A stretch of DNA of 64,000 bases from Mycobacterium fragae. Its GTDB lineage: Bacteria > Actinomycetota > Actinomycetes > Mycobacteriales > Mycobacteriaceae. Where the stretch lies: contig NZ_LQOW01000026.1 of assembly GCF_002102185.1 (NCBI RefSeq), positions 1-64,000 of the forward strand, written 5' to 3'. A program made the translations under genes and the position numbers. The stretch's first letter is position 1, and each line of letters begins with the position of its first letter. Positions 19,105 through 30,427 of this stretch are shown piece after piece. The notes beneath the pieces are model-generated. The model saw only the letters and a program-made list of their open reading frames with translations. It did not search any database and was not told the DNA's origin.

Positions 19105-19992
19105 ATGGTGCAGTTCGACGGGCTGCGCCCGGCCCGGCTCAAGGTGGGCGTCATCTCCGCCGGCCGGGTGGGCACCGCCCTGGGGGCCGCCCTGGAGCGC
19201 GTCGACCACGTCGTTGTGGCATACAGCGCCGTTTCCCGGGCGTCGCGGCAGCGCGCCGAACGCTGGTTGCCTGACACGCCGGTGTCCCCCGTACCGGATG
19301 TTGCCGGCAACGCCGAGCTTCTGCTTTTGGCCGTGCCCGACACCGAACTGGCGGGGCTGGTCTCCGGTTTGGCCGCCACCTCGGCGGTGCGGCCGGGCAC
19401 TATCGTCGCGCACACCTCGGGTGCCAACGGCATCGGCGTACTGGCACCCCTGACCGACTGCATACCGCTGGCCATCCACCCGGCAATGACATTCACCGGC
19501 TCCGACGAGGACATCTCCCGGCTATCGGACACCTGCTTCGGGATCACCGCGGCCGACGAGGTCGGGTACGCGATCGCGCAGTCACTGGTGCTGGAGATCG
19601 GCGGCGAGCCGTTCCGGGTCCGAGAAGAGGCGCGCACGTTGTATCACGCCGCCCTGGCCCATGCCGGCAACCACATCGTCACGGTGCTGGCAGACGCAGT
19701 GGACGCCCTGCGGGCCGCGTTGCCCGGAGAACTCGGCCTCGACGACCCCGACGGCATTGCGGAACGGGTGCTCGGGCCGTTGGCGCGAGCGGCGCTGGAG
19801 AACACGCTTGAGAGCGGGCAGGCCGCGCTCACCGGTCCGGTCGCACGGGGTGACGCGGGCGCCGTCGCCGATCACCTGAACGCGCTGGCCGCAGTCGACC
19901 CGCAGTTGGCGGAGGCGTACCGGGTGAACGCCTTGCGCACGGCACAGCGAGCGGATGCTCGCGATGAAGTCTTCGAGGTGTTGGCACGGTGA
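19105..19992 (+). CDS. Rossmann-like / DUF2520 domain protein (Rv3603c-like)
   Basis: 295 residues. The N-terminal dinucleotide-binding fold carries [14 protein letters not shown] (residues 14-27), and the C-terminal helical DUF2520 domain has [19 protein letters not shown], like ketopantoate reductase and pyrroline-carboxylate reductase relatives. It overlaps panC by GTGA and lies in the pantothenate cluster, so a role as an alternative ketopantoate reductase is an attractive but unproven idea. A -10-like TAGAGT at 19029-19034 precedes it. Confidence 0.8.
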   Translation: MVQFDGLRPARLKVGVISAGRVGTALGAALERVDHVVVAYSAVSRASRQRAERWLPDTPVSPVPDVAGNAELLLLAVPDTELAGLVSGLAATSAVRPGTIVAHTSGANGIGVLAPLTDCIPLAIHPAMTFTGSDEDISRLSDTCFGITAADEVGYAIAQSLVLEIGGEPFRVREEARTLYHAALAHAGNHIVTVLADAVDALRAALPGELGLDDPDGIAERVLGPLARAALENTLESGQAALTGPVARGDAGAVADHLNALAAVDPQLAEAYRVNALRTAQRADARDEVFEVLAR

Positions 19993-20924
19993 CGATCAAC
20001 GGTGCGCCGACGTTCACCGCCGGCCAACTCAACGTATATCCGGACCCATGTGATGTCGCCGACGTCAGCCGGGCGCTGCGGCATACCGGCCGGCGGGTGA
20101 TGCTGGTGCCCACGATGGGCGCCCTGCACGACGGCCATCTTGCCTTGGTCCGCGCCGCCAAACGGGTGCCCGGCGCTGTGGTGGTGGTGTCCATCTTCGT
20201 CAACCCGCTACAGTTCGGCGCCGGCGAAGACCTCGACGCTTACCCGCGGATCGTCGACGACGATTTGGCGCTGCTGCGCGGCGAAGGCGTTGAGATCGTG
20301 TTCACCCCAAGTGTTTCGGCCATGTACCCGGACGGACGCCGCACCGCCGTGCAGCCCGGACCGCTCGGGTCCGAACTCGAGGGCGCCGCCCGGCCAAGCC
20401 ATTTCGCCGGCGTGCTGACCGTCGTGCTGAAACTGTTGCAGATCGTGCGGCCCGATCGGGTCTTCTTCGGCGAGAAGGATTATCAGCAGCTCGTCCTGGT
20501 ACGCCAGATGGTCGCCGACCTCAACGTCGACGTGCGGGTTGTCGGCGTGCCGATTGTGCGTGAATCCGACGGCCTGGCGATGTCTTCGCGCAATCGCTAC
20601 CTCGCCCCGGCGCAGCGGGAACTGGCGAGCGCTCTGTCGGCGGCGCTGTTGGCAGGCACACATGCCGCGCCGGCCGGTGCGGATGCCGCGCTGGCGGCGG
20701 CGCGCGACGTGCTGGCGAAAATCCCCGCGATCGACGTCGACTATCTGGAGGTCCGCGACCCTGCACTGGGGCCCGCTCCGACCAGCGGCTCCGGCCGGTT
20801 GTTGGTCGCGGCCCGGCTCGGCACGACCAGGCTTCTCGACAATGTCGCAATCGAAATCGGAACTGCCGTCGGCATCGACGGGCGCGAGGCGACCGGACAT
20901 TACGAAACATCCTGGAGGAACTGA
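19989..20924 (+). CDS. panC: Pantothenate synthetase
   Basis: Joins pantoate and beta-alanine with ATP. 311 residues with [18 protein letters not shown] (the HIGH-like nucleotide motif), [28 protein letters not shown] and MSSRNRYL, all close to M. tuberculosis PanC. The GTG start overlaps the previous stop; its TGA overlaps the panD ATG by one base. Confidence 0.96.
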   Translation: MTINGAPTFTAGQLNVYPDPCDVADVSRALRHTGRRVMLVPTMGALHDGHLALVRAAKRVPGAVVVVSIFVNPLQFGAGEDLDAYPRIVDDDLALLRGEGVEIVFTPSVSAMYPDGRRTAVQPGPLGSELEGAARPSHFAGVLTVVLKLLQIVRPDRVFFGEKDYQQLVLVRQMVADLNVDVRVVGVPIVRESDGLAMSSRNRYLAPAQRELASALSAALLAGTHAAPAGADAALAAARDVLAKIPAIDVDYLEVRDPALGPAPTSGSGRLLVAARLGTTRLLDNVAIEIGTAVGIDGREATGHYETSWRN

Positions 20925-21331
20925 TGTTACGGACAATGCTCAAGTCGAAGATCCACCGGGCAACCGTCACGCAGGCGGATCTGCATTACGTCGGCTCGGT
21001 GACCATCGACGCAGACTTGATGGACGCGGCAGACCTGCTCGAGGGCGAGCAGGTGACCATCGTCGACATCGACAACGGGGCTCGGTTGGTCACCTACGCC
21101 ATCACCGGTCAGCGTGGTAGTGGGGTGATCGGAATCAACGGGGCCGCAGCGCATCTTGTACATCCCGGTGACTTGGTGATCCTGATCGCCTACGCAACCA
21201 TGGACGACGCCGAAGCCCGCACCTACCAACCGCGGATCGTGTTCGTCGACGCCAATAACCGGCCGACCGACCTCGGCCACGATCCGGCGTTCGTGCCTGA
21301 CGACGCCGGCGAACTTCTTTCCCCGCGGTAG
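20924..21331 (+). CDS. panD: Aspartate 1-decarboxylase proenzyme
   Basis: Makes beta-alanine from aspartate for PanC. The 135-residue precursor self-cleaves between Gly24 and Ser25 (YVGSVTID), leaving an N-terminal pyruvoyl group on the alpha chain. The C-terminal tail after about residue 115 is the flexible mycobacterial extension implicated in pyrazinamide action. Directly downstream of and coupled to panC. Confidence 0.97.
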   Translation: MLRTMLKSKIHRATVTQADLHYVGSVTIDADLMDAADLLEGEQVTIVDIDNGARLVTYAITGQRGSGVIGINGAAAHLVHPGDLVILIAYATMDDAEARTYQPRIVFVDANNRPTDLGHDPAFVPDDAGELLSPR

Positions 21332-21333
21332 TC

Positions 21334-22149
21334 GTGCTCCTCGCGATCGACGTTCGCAACACGCACACCGTCGTCGGGCTGCTCTCCGGCTCCAAAGAGC
21401 ACGCGAAGGTGGTGCAGCAGTGGCGAATACGCACCGAGTCCGAAATCACCGCCGACGAATTGGCGTTGACCATCGACGGCCTGATCGGGGACGACTCCGA
21501 ACGGCTCACCGGCGCCGCGGCGCTATCCACTGTTCCGTCGGTGCTGCACGAGGTGCGGATCATGCTCGACCAGTACTGGCCGTCAGTGCCGCACGTGCTG
21601 ATCGAGCCCGGCGTGCGCACCGGTATCCCGCTGCTGGTCGACAACCCGAAAGAGGTCGGTGCCGATCGAATCGTCAACTGCCTGGCGGCTTTTCAGAAAT
21701 ACGCCACCGCTGCCATCGTGATCGACTTCGGTTCGTCGATCTGCGTGGACGTCGTGTCAGCCAAAGGTGAATTCCTCGGCGGCGCCATCGCGCCCGGCGT
21801 TCAGGTCTCGTCCGACGCCGCCGCGGCGCGCTCCGCGGCATTGCGGCGGGTGGAACTGGCCCGGCCGCGTTCGGTGGTCGGCAAAAACACCGTCGAATGC
21901 ATGCAGGCCGGCGCGGTTTTCGGTTTCGCCGGGCTGGTGGAGGGCTTGGTCCAACGCATCCGCGACGACGTGGACGGTTTCGCCGGCGACGATGTCACGG
22001 TGGTGGCCACCGGGCATACCGCTCCGCTGCTGTTGGCCGAACTGGACTCCGTCGACCACTACGACCCGCATTTGACTCTGCACGGGCTGCGGCTGGTCTT
22101 CGAACGCAACCGGGACAACCAGCGCGGGCGGCTCAAAACGGCCCGCTGA
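21334..22149 (+). CDS. coaX: Type III pantothenate kinase
   Basis: Phosphorylates pantothenate, the first step toward CoA. 271 residues of the ASKHA fold: [16 protein letters not shown] (phosphate 1), [17 protein letters not shown], and [14 protein letters not shown] with [11 protein letters not shown]. Begins with GTG two bases after the panD stop, so panC-panD-coaX forms one operon. The mycobacterial CoaX was reported to be poorly active or non-essential beside CoaA; whether that holds here cannot be told from sequence. Confidence 0.92.
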   Translation: MLLAIDVRNTHTVVGLLSGSKEHAKVVQQWRIRTESEITADELALTIDGLIGDDSERLTGAAALSTVPSVLHEVRIMLDQYWPSVPHVLIEPGVRTGIPLLVDNPKEVGADRIVNCLAAFQKYATAAIVIDFGSSICVDVVSAKGEFLGGAIAPGVQVSSDAAAARSAALRRVELARPRSVVGKNTVECMQAGAVFGFAGLVEGLVQRIRDDVDGFAGDDVTVVATGHTAPLLLAELDSVDHYDPHLTLHGLRLVFERNRDNQRGRLKTAR

Positions 22150-22161
22150 CCGCCGGTCTCC

Positions 22162-22240
22162 TCAAGTGTGCGTCCTGGGCGCCGACACGCCGACGGGCAG
22201 CGCCTTCAGCGCACACTCGAAGCCGTGAACGCACACTCGA
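22162..22240. repeat. Inverted repeat with duplicated GCACACTCGA arm
   Basis: TCAAGTGTGCGT (22162-22173) pairs 11 of 12 with ACGCACACTCGA (22229-22240). The 10-mer GCACACTCGA is also present at 22211-22220, 20 bases before the second copy. Lies in the coaX-lysS gap. The right arm resembles the ACGCACACTCG right arm of the hairpin at 62115-62158. Confidence 0.5.
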
Positions 22241-22265
22241 CGCCCGATCATTAAGCTGGCACGTC

Positions 22266-23765
22266 GTGAGCGCCGCCGAGTCCGACATTCCCGAGCAGTA
22301 TCGGATCCGCCGGGACAAGCGGGCTCGGCTGTTGGCGGAGGGCCGCGATCCATACCCCGTGGCCGTCGCGCGCACCCAAACGCTGGCCCAGATCCGGGCC
22401 GCCTATCCCGACCTGCCCGCCGATGAGGCCACCGGTGACATCGTCGGCGTCGCCGGCCGGGTCATTTTCATTCGCAATTCGGGCAAATTGTGTTTTGCGA
22501 CACTTCAAGAGGGCGACGGCACCCAATTGCAGGTGATGCTCAGCCTCGCCAGTGTCGGTCAGGAAGCCCTCGACGCGTGGAAGGCCGACGTCGATATCGG
22601 CGACATCGTCTGCGTGCACGGCGAGGTGATCAGTTCACGCCGCGGCGAGCTGTCCGTTCTCGGCGATTCCTGGCAAATGGCGTCGAAGGCGCTGCGGCCG
22701 CTGCCCGTCGCCCACAAAGAGTTGAGCGAAGAGTCGCGGGTGCGCCAGCGCTATGTCGATTTGATCGCCCGGCCCCGGGCGCGCGACGTCGCCCGCCAGC
22801 GGATCGCCGTCGTCCGCGCAATACGCGCGGGATTGGAGCGGCGCGGCTTTCTCGAAGTCGAGACGCCGATCTTGCAGACTTTGGCCGGCGGCGCAGCGGC
22901 CCGACCGTTCGTGACACACTCCAATGCCCTTGACATCGATCTTTACCTGCGCATCGCGCCGGAACTGTTCCTGAAGCGTTGTGTTGTCGGCGGGTTTGAC
23001 AAGGTCTTCGAACTTAATCGAGTGTTCCGAAACGAAGGCGCCGATTCCACCCATTCCCCGGAATTCTCCATGCTGGAGACCTATCAGGCGTATGGCACCT
23101 ATGACGATTCCGCCGTTGTCACCCGTGAGCTTATTCAAGAGGTAGCCGACGACGCGATCGGTACCCGAGAACTCCCGATGCCTGACGGCAGTGTCTATGA
23201 CATCGATGGAGAATGGGCCTCGATACAAATGTATCCGTCCCTTTCTGAAGCGCTCGGGGAAGAGATCACGCCGGAAACGACGGTCGACCGCTTACTCGGC
23301 ATTGCCGACGCGCTCGGCGTCGAGGTTCCCGCCGACCGCGGTTATGGGCACGGCAAGCTCGTAGAGGAACTGTGGGAGCACACCGTCGGCGCCAAATTGA
23401 CCGCGCCCACCTTCGTTAGGGACTTTCCTGTAGAGACAACGCCTTTGACCCGCCAGCATCGCAGCATCCCCGGTGTCACGGAGAAGTGGGATCTGTATCT
23501 GCACGGGGTCGAGCTCGCCACCGGATACTCGGAATTGATCGACCCGGTGATACAGCGGGAGAGATTCGCCGCACAAGCGCGCGCCGCGGCCGCCGGCGAC
23601 GACGAGGCGATGGCACTCGATGAGGATTTTCTCGCCGCCCTCGAGTATGCGATGCCGCCGTGCACTGGAACGGGAATGGGTATCGATCGGTTGTTGATGG
23701 CATTGACTGGACTGTCAATTAGGGAGACAGTTTTGTTCCCTATTGTCCGGCCGTACACTAACTGA
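22266..23765 (+). CDS. lysS: Lysyl-tRNA synthetase, class II
   Basis: Charges tRNA-Lys in the cytoplasm. 499 residues: an N-terminal OB-fold anticodon-binding domain ([17 protein letters not shown] onward), motif 1 around [11 protein letters not shown], motif 2 [18 protein letters not shown] and motif 3 [18 protein letters not shown] 22266 gives the family start [14 protein letters not shown]. The frame is open far upstream into coaX without meaning. Confidence 0.95.
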   Translation: MSAAESDIPEQYRIRRDKRARLLAEGRDPYPVAVARTQTLAQIRAAYPDLPADEATGDIVGVAGRVIFIRNSGKLCFATLQEGDGTQLQVMLSLASVGQEALDAWKADVDIGDIVCVHGEVISSRRGELSVLGDSWQMASKALRPLPVAHKELSEESRVRQRYVDLIARPRARDVARQRIAVVRAIRAGLERRGFLEVETPILQTLAGGAAARPFVTHSNALDIDLYLRIAPELFLKRCVVGGFDKVFELNRVFRNEGADSTHSPEFSMLETYQAYGTYDDSAVVTRELIQEVADDAIGTRELPMPDGSVYDIDGEWASIQMYPSLSEALGEEITPETTVDRLLGIADALGVEVPADRGYGHGKLVEELWEHTVGAKLTAPTFVRDFPVETTPLTRQHRSIPGVTEKWDLYLHGVELATGYSELIDPVIQRERFAAQARAAAAGDDEAMALDEDFLAALEYAMPPCTGTGMGIDRLLMALTGLSIRETVLFPIVRPYTN

Positions 23766-23839
23766 ACTACTCTCAGCTTCTTGGTATTGAGAAATGGGTG
23801 TAGTTATGGCAGATTGATGCCACGGGGTGGTCGGACTAC

Positions 23840-23856
23840 GTGCACAGTATGTGCAC
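23840..23856. promoter_or_regulatory. Palindrome GTGCAC-AGTAT-GTGCAC upstream of lsr2
   Basis: Each six-base arm is itself palindromic, so the site is both a direct and an inverted repeat. It ends 25 bases before the lsr2 ATG, and AT-richer sequence lies just upstream (23781-23808). It could be an operator; no known factor is assigned. Confidence 0.35.
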
Positions 23857-23881
23857 AGGAAGAAAGCGCGAGGGTGAGCCC

Positions 23882-24217
23882 ATGGCAAAGAAAGTAACCG
23901 TCACGTTGGTCGATGATTTCGACGGCGAGGGCGCGGCCGATGAAACGGTCGAATTCGGGCTCGACGGCGTGACCTATGAGATTGATCTTTCGGCGAAGAA
24001 TGCGACGAAACTGCGCGGCGACCTGAAGAAGTGGGTTGAAGCCGGCCGGCGGGTCGGCGGTCGGCGGCGTGGACGGTCGTCGGGCCGGGGCCGCGGCGCG
24101 ATAGACCGCGAGCAGAGTGCGGCCATCCGGGAATGGGCCCGTCGCAACGGGCACAACGTTTCGACTCGGGGCCGCATCCCCGCCGACGTCATCGACGCAT
24201 TCCACGCCGCGACCTAA
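23882..24217 (+). CDS. lsr2: Nucleoid-associated protein Lsr2
   Basis: Mycobacterial H-NS-like protein that binds AT-rich DNA, bridges it and silences acquired genes. 111 residues. The N-terminal dimerisation domain begins [20 protein letters not shown] and continues to about residue 60, with [12 protein letters not shown] basic linker rich in RGR follows. The C-terminal DNA-binding domain has [20 protein letters not shown], where RGR inserts in the minor groove. ATG 23882 is preceded by GAGGGTGAG. Confidence 0.97.
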   Translation: MAKKVTVTLVDDFDGEGAADETVEFGLDGVTYEIDLSAKNATKLRGDLKKWVEAGRRVGGRRRGRSSGRGRGAIDREQSAAIREWARRNGHNVSTRGRIPADVIDAFHAAT

Positions 24218-24230
24218 TACCGGACGCGCT

Positions 24231-24246
24231 TTCGCTGGCGGCGAAC
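24231..24246. promoter_or_regulatory. Candidate ClgR box upstream of clpC1
   Basis: TTCGC-TGGCG-GCGAAC is a near-perfect palindrome, resembling the CGC-Y-N4-RGCGAA type of site described for the actinobacterial regulator ClgR, which activates clp genes. One central position differs from the C. glutamicum consensus as I recall it. It lies 205 bases before clpC1. The rest of the 233-base gap shows no other clear feature. Confidence 0.5.
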
Positions 24247-24450
24247 TGATCGCCTCTCGATGCGGGAAACGTTTCGGAGTATTTCCACGTTGCTCTGTTG
24301 CGGCTGGGTTAGCTACAGGTAACTCCGGGCATCTTGGTGTTGCGGGAGCGACGGCGAGGTAGGAACCCCGGCCAGCCGCCCATTACAGTGGATGGCAGGT
24401 ACGCGACGCCAACCGCTGTACCGATGGTGAGGGAGAGCAGGTAACCACCA

Positions 24451-27003
<2,553 letters not shown>

Positions 27004-27044
27004 CACCTAACCTCGCCGAGTGGCCAGTTAATCGCCTGTGCCGG

Positions 27045-27180
27045 GCAGGCCACGGTCTACACTGACCCGTGTTGTAGACGGGTAGCGGAATCTGGTGAGA
27101 CTCCAGAACGGTCGCGCCACTGTACACAGTCAGACCCGCGGCCCGTCACCAGCACTCAGCAGGGACGCGTGATCCCAGAA
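27045..27180 (+). ncRNA. Cobalamin (adenosylcobalamin) riboswitch
   Basis: The leader of cbtB contains the conserved riboswitch core: GGAATCTGGTGAGACTCCAG, then ACGGTCGCGCCACTGT with the B12-box element GCGCCACTG at 27114-27122, and a downstream CAGACCCGCGG strand. The boundaries are approximate. A possible -10 TACACT at 27058-27063 would place the transcription start inside the drawn 5' edge. Expected behaviour is that bound cobalamin shuts off cbtB-cbtA; sequestering of the AGAAGGAG ribosome-binding region near 27180 is plausible. Confidence 0.88.
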
Positions 27181-27190
27181 GGAGTCAACT

Positions 27191-27406
27191 GTGGCCAATC
27201 CCCAGACAACTGGTCTCCAGGTCCGGTCTTTAGATCTCTCGGCAGCACGTGCGGCACTTTGGCTGGCGGGTACAGCTTTCCTGGCGTTGTTGGCGCTCTA
27301 CTTTGTCGGTATCGACCAGGGTGCGGTGTCACTGTTCGGCAGTGACTCACACGTGCACGAATTCGTGCACGACGCACGGCATCTGCTCGGTTTCCCCTGC
27401 CACTGA
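27191..27406 (+). CDS. cbtB: Cobalt transporter subunit CbtB
   Basis: A 71-residue protein with a single transmembrane helix (about 21-42) and a histidine-rich C-terminal tail, HVHEFVHDARHLLGFPCH, the CbtB pattern thought to bind cobalt. GTG start with AGAAGGAG upstream, directly behind the cobalamin riboswitch. Eight bases separate it from cbtA. Confidence 0.9.
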   Translation: MANPQTTGLQVRSLDLSAARAALWLAGTAFLALLALYFVGIDQGAVSLFGSDSHVHEFVHDARHLLGFPCH

Positions 27407-27414
27407 ACCGCCGC

Positions 27415-28206
27415 GTGGAGAAGCGTCTGATCGCGCGCGGTCTCCTCGCGGGGGTGGCCGGCGCAATATTGGCTTTCGTGTTCGCCCGCGTCTTTGCCGA
27501 GCCCGTTATCGCGCGCGCAATCGACTATGAGGACGGCCGCGCCCACGCGGCGTCCGCCCAAGGCGTACATGAACACGGCGTTGAGTTGTTCACCCGAGGG
27601 GTTCAGGTCAACGCGGGCTTGGGTTTCGGCGTGCTGATTTTCGGTGTAGCGATGGGCGCGCTGTTCGCCGTTCTGTTTTGTGTTGTCTACGGACGTGTGG
27701 GAGAGGTTGGGCCGCGGGCACTTTCGGTTCTGCTCGCGGTGGGATCATTCGCCGCGGTATACCTGGTTCCTTTTGTGAAGTATCCGCCCAATCCGCCAGC
27801 CGTGGGGCACGCGGACACCATCGGCGAGCGCACGGGTTGGTATCTGCTGATGGTTCTGACATCGGTGGTGCTTGCCGTCGCTGCGGCGTGGCTGGCCCGG
27901 GCGCTCGCGAGTCGAGTTGGCGCGTGGAACGCCGGGCTGATCGCGGTTGGGCTCTACACGCTGGTGGTGGCCGTGGTGATGTTCCTGCTGCCGACGGTGG
28001 ACGAGACACCCGAACCGATCCGAGACGCACAGGGGGTGATCGTGTTCCCCGGGTTTTCCGCCGACGATCTGTACGACTTCAGGCTGGCTGCGCTGGGCAC
28101 TCAACTGGTGCTGTGGGCGACCATCGGCCTCGTGTTCGCGACGCTCGCGGGGCGACTGCTGGGCGAGCGAGCGGAGAGCGGACGGGCGACGAGTATCGCG
28201 GCGTGA
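27415..28206 (+). CDS. cbtA: Cobalt transporter subunit CbtA
   Basis: A 263-residue membrane protein with about five or six hydrophobic segments (roughly 9-28, 68-91, 101-120, 142-163, 171-192 and 226-246). The CbtA hallmark, an extracytoplasmic loop with HEHGVELFTRGVQ, follows the first helix. Predicted by comparative genomics to import cobalt with CbtB for cobalamin synthesis; the direct mechanism is not settled. GTG start; the stop overlaps the next start (GTGA). Confidence 0.88.
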   Translation: MEKRLIARGLLAGVAGAILAFVFARVFAEPVIARAIDYEDGRAHAASAQGVHEHGVELFTRGVQVNAGLGFGVLIFGVAMGALFAVLFCVVYGRVGEVGPRALSVLLAVGSFAAVYLVPFVKYPPNPPAVGHADTIGERTGWYLLMVLTSVVLAVAAAWLARALASRVGAWNAGLIAVGLYTLVVAVVMFLLPTVDETPEPIRDAQGVIVFPGFSADDLYDFRLAALGTQLVLWATIGLVFATLAGRLLGERAESGRATSIAA

Positions 28207-28757
28207 CCGAAGTCGTCCGGCTGACGTTGGTGTCGCATGCGATGACCGATGCCATGGCAGCCGCGCGATTTCCTGCCGACGAACCGCTCAACGATGTCGG
28301 TCGTCGGCAGGCCGCGGCGGCGATTGGCATTGACCTCGACCGAGCAGCCCGGCAACTCGCCGGACCCGAGCAGCGTGCGCAGCAGACCGCGAAGCTGCTG
28401 GGTCTGCGGGCGGCGGCGGAACCGCGTTTAGCCGACCTCGAGTACGGACAGTGGTGCGGGGAGGAACTCAGCGATGTCGAGTCCGAAGCGCTGCAGAGCT
28501 GGCAGACCGATCCGGCCCAGGCGCCACCCGGGGGCGAATCGATCGTCACCCTGATCGACCGGGTTGCCGGTTGGCTGGATTCATTGACCTCCAACACGTT
28601 GCCGACGGTGGCAGTGACGCATCCCGCGGTGATTCGGGCGGCGATCCTGTTTGCACTTGACGCCCCACCGAAATCGTTCTGGCGCCTCGACATTGCGCCA
28701 GTCAGTCGCACAGTTATGCATTTCCGAGGGCAAGCCTGGACGCTTCGGTTGCCTTAG
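28203..28757 (+). CDS. Histidine-phosphatase-family protein with altered RHG motif
   Basis: 184 residues of the phosphoglycerate-mutase-like fold: PLNDVGRRQAAAA, LADLEYGQWCGEELSDVE, PGGESIVTLIDRV and VAVTHPAVIRAAI with the distal catalytic histidine. The canonical N-terminal RHG is replaced by SHA (LTLVSHAMTDA): the phospho-accepting His is kept but the phosphate-binding Arg is lost. It is fused translationally to cbtA, so it lies in the riboswitch operon. CobC-like dephosphorylation in cobalamin synthesis is a natural hypothesis, but the motif change makes activity uncertain. Its TAG overlaps the lpqF stop. Confidence 0.8.
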   Translation: MTEVVRLTLVSHAMTDAMAAARFPADEPLNDVGRRQAAAAIGIDLDRAARQLAGPEQRAQQTAKLLGLRAAAEPRLADLEYGQWCGEELSDVESEALQSWQTDPAQAPPGGESIVTLIDRVAGWLDSLTSNTLPTVAVTHPAVIRAAILFALDAPPKSFWRLDIAPVSRTVMHFRGQAWTLRLP

Positions 28758-30133
28758 CGTTGCACTGGCAGCAGCGCGAACACCTGTTTGACGATCTTCA
28801 GCATCCAGCCGGTCACGGTCGGCCCATGGTCGCGCGCCCAATTCAGTTGGAAACTGAGCACCCACGGCTGGCCCGTCCGGTCGACCGCATACCAGCTGAA
28901 CGTCAGGTCCCCGGGCAGTCCGCCCGCTTTGGCGCCGACGTAGGGCCATTCACGTCGGTCCAGGTCGACACCCGGGACGGCGGCCAAGATCTGCTTGACC
29001 GGCGCGGCGGCGCCGACCGCACCGGCCTGAAGCGCCACGTGCACCCGGCAGATGTCCTCAGCGCTGCCATACCATTCCGCGCCGTAACCCGAAGCCGGGG
29101 TGTGCGCGCGCTCCGGATCTGGTTGGTAGGCAAGGGAATCAGCGTGTTGGAGCAATTCGGCGCGGGCTTGCGCGGTGGTGGCGTGCTTCCACTGCTCGCG
29201 CAGATCCGGCCGCCCCCAGGCGACCGAGAACAACTCGTACATCGTCGGAAACGGCGTCATGGCGGCCGGATCGTGATGGCCCGCGTCGGCCAGCGCTCTT
29301 TCCACGGCGTGGGTGCCGACAATCCCGATCAGCATGTCGGTGGCCATGTTGTCGCTGGTGGCGATCATCTTTTCGGCCGCTTTGCGCACCGAAACATGCG
29401 CTCCGACAGGCAGTTCCATTCCGGAGCCGACCGCCTTGCCCTTGTCGGTGACCGTCAGCTGATCATCCCAGGACAGCGTGCCGGCCTTTACCGCCTCGGC
29501 CACCGCGTAGAGCACGTACAGCTTGAAGATCGACGCCAGCGGTAGCGATTGCGCGGTATTGGTGCCGGCCACCCGGTCGCATTTGCCGTCGTTGACCTTC
29601 GCGGCCTGCCAGGAGTAGCGGGCGCCGGTCTTGGTCAACGTGGCGTCGAGATCGCGCCAGGAGGAGATTTTCGGCGTCCGCGTGGTGACGTCGAACCCGT
29701 CCACCAGGGTGTTGTCGTCGGTGTGTATCCGCACGGACTGCTGCGCGCCGTAGGAGGAGGTGAGCCGCAGCGTGGCAGTTCCCGCACTGATGTCGACGCC
29801 TCTCAGCGTGAACGGCCGGTCCCACCAGAGTTCTTCCATGGTGGCCTCGACCTGTTCGACCATGTCGGGGGCGGCGAGGGTGCGAACGCCGACCGGGCCG
29901 ATGGGCCAGTCCGAGTTCAGCATGTCGACGGTCTGCTGGGCTCGCAGGCCGGGTGGGGTTCTGATGTCGATCCGTACGCCGGGGTCCGCCGCGTGTGCGG
30001 ACGGAGTCGGCGGCGGGGCGCAACCGGGAGCCAGGGTGGCGACCAGCGTGGCGGCGGCCGTCAGCGCGGCGACGCGGTGCCCGACCCGGCGCGGATTACG
30101 CCTTCTGGCCGGTTCCGGCAACGTCCAACACAA
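28754..30133 (-). CDS. lpqF: Beta-lactamase-fold lipoprotein LpqF
   Basis: About 459 residues with a lipobox ending LAPGC (Cys38) and a Pro-rich linker. An N-terminal domain of about 110 residues is followed by a class-A beta-lactamase-like domain with SxxK as SIFK (201-204), SDN in ATSDNMATD and KAGG near the C-terminus. LpqF is conserved in mycobacteria; its substrate is not known and true lactamase activity should not be assumed. The start is a TTG at 30133 or 30121; both overlap the 3' end of mhuD. Confidence 0.85.
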   Translation of the reverse strand: MCWTLPEPARRRNPRRVGHRVAALTAAATLVATLAPGCAPPPTPSAHAADPGVRIDIRTPPGLRAQQTVDMLNSDWPIGPVGVRTLAAPDMVEQVEATMEELWWDRPFTLRGVDISAGTATLRLTSSYGAQQSVRIHTDDNTLVDGFDVTTRTPKISSWRDLDATLTKTGARYSWQAAKVNDGKCDRVAGTNTAQSLPLASIFKLYVLYAVAEAVKAGTLSWDDQLTVTDKGKAVGSGMELPVGAHVSVRKAAEKMIATSDNMATDMLIGIVGTHAVERALADAGHHDPAAMTPFPTMYELFSVAWGRPDLREQWKHATTAQARAELLQHADSLAYQPDPERAHTPASGYGAEWYGSAEDICRVHVALQAGAVGAAAPVKQILAAVPGVDLDRREWPYVGAKAGGLPGDLTFSWYAVDRTGQPWVLSFQLNWARDHGPTVTGWMLKIVKQVFALLPVQR

Positions 30134-30413
30134 CCTCGAATTCCAGCAGCGACGCCCCTGTTGCCACCGGATTGGCCCGGTGGCCGGCGTGGGCCTCGAT
30201 CGCGGGCCCGGTCGCCCACGCCTGAAAGGCCTCTTCGGACTCCCACTGGGTCACCACGAAGTAGCGGTCTTCGCCCTTGACCGGGCGGAGCAACTGAAAG
30301 CCGAGGAAGCCCGGCGAGTTCTCGACGGCGTGCGCGCGATGGGCGAACCGCTTCTCCAATTCGGGGCCCGCGTCCGCGGGTACCTCGATTGCGTTGATCT
30401 TCACCACTGGCAT
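30096..30413 (-). CDS. mhuD: Heme-degrading monooxygenase MhuD
   Basis: Non-canonical heme oxygenase that binds one or two hemes, releases iron and forms mycobilins. 105 residues of a ferredoxin-like ABM fold with the three known functional residues conserved: Asn7, Trp66 and the heme ligand His75. M. tuberculosis Rv3592 is the same length. It precedes lpqF with an overlap of about 38 bases, so the two are probably cotranscribed. Confidence 0.95.
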   Translation of the reverse strand: MPVVKINAIEVPADAGPELEKRFAHRAHAVENSPGFLGFQLLRPVKGEDRYFVVTQWESEEAFQAWATGPAIEAHAGHRANPVATGASLLEFEVVLDVAGTGQKA

Positions 30414-30427
30414 GCCGCTAGGCTACC

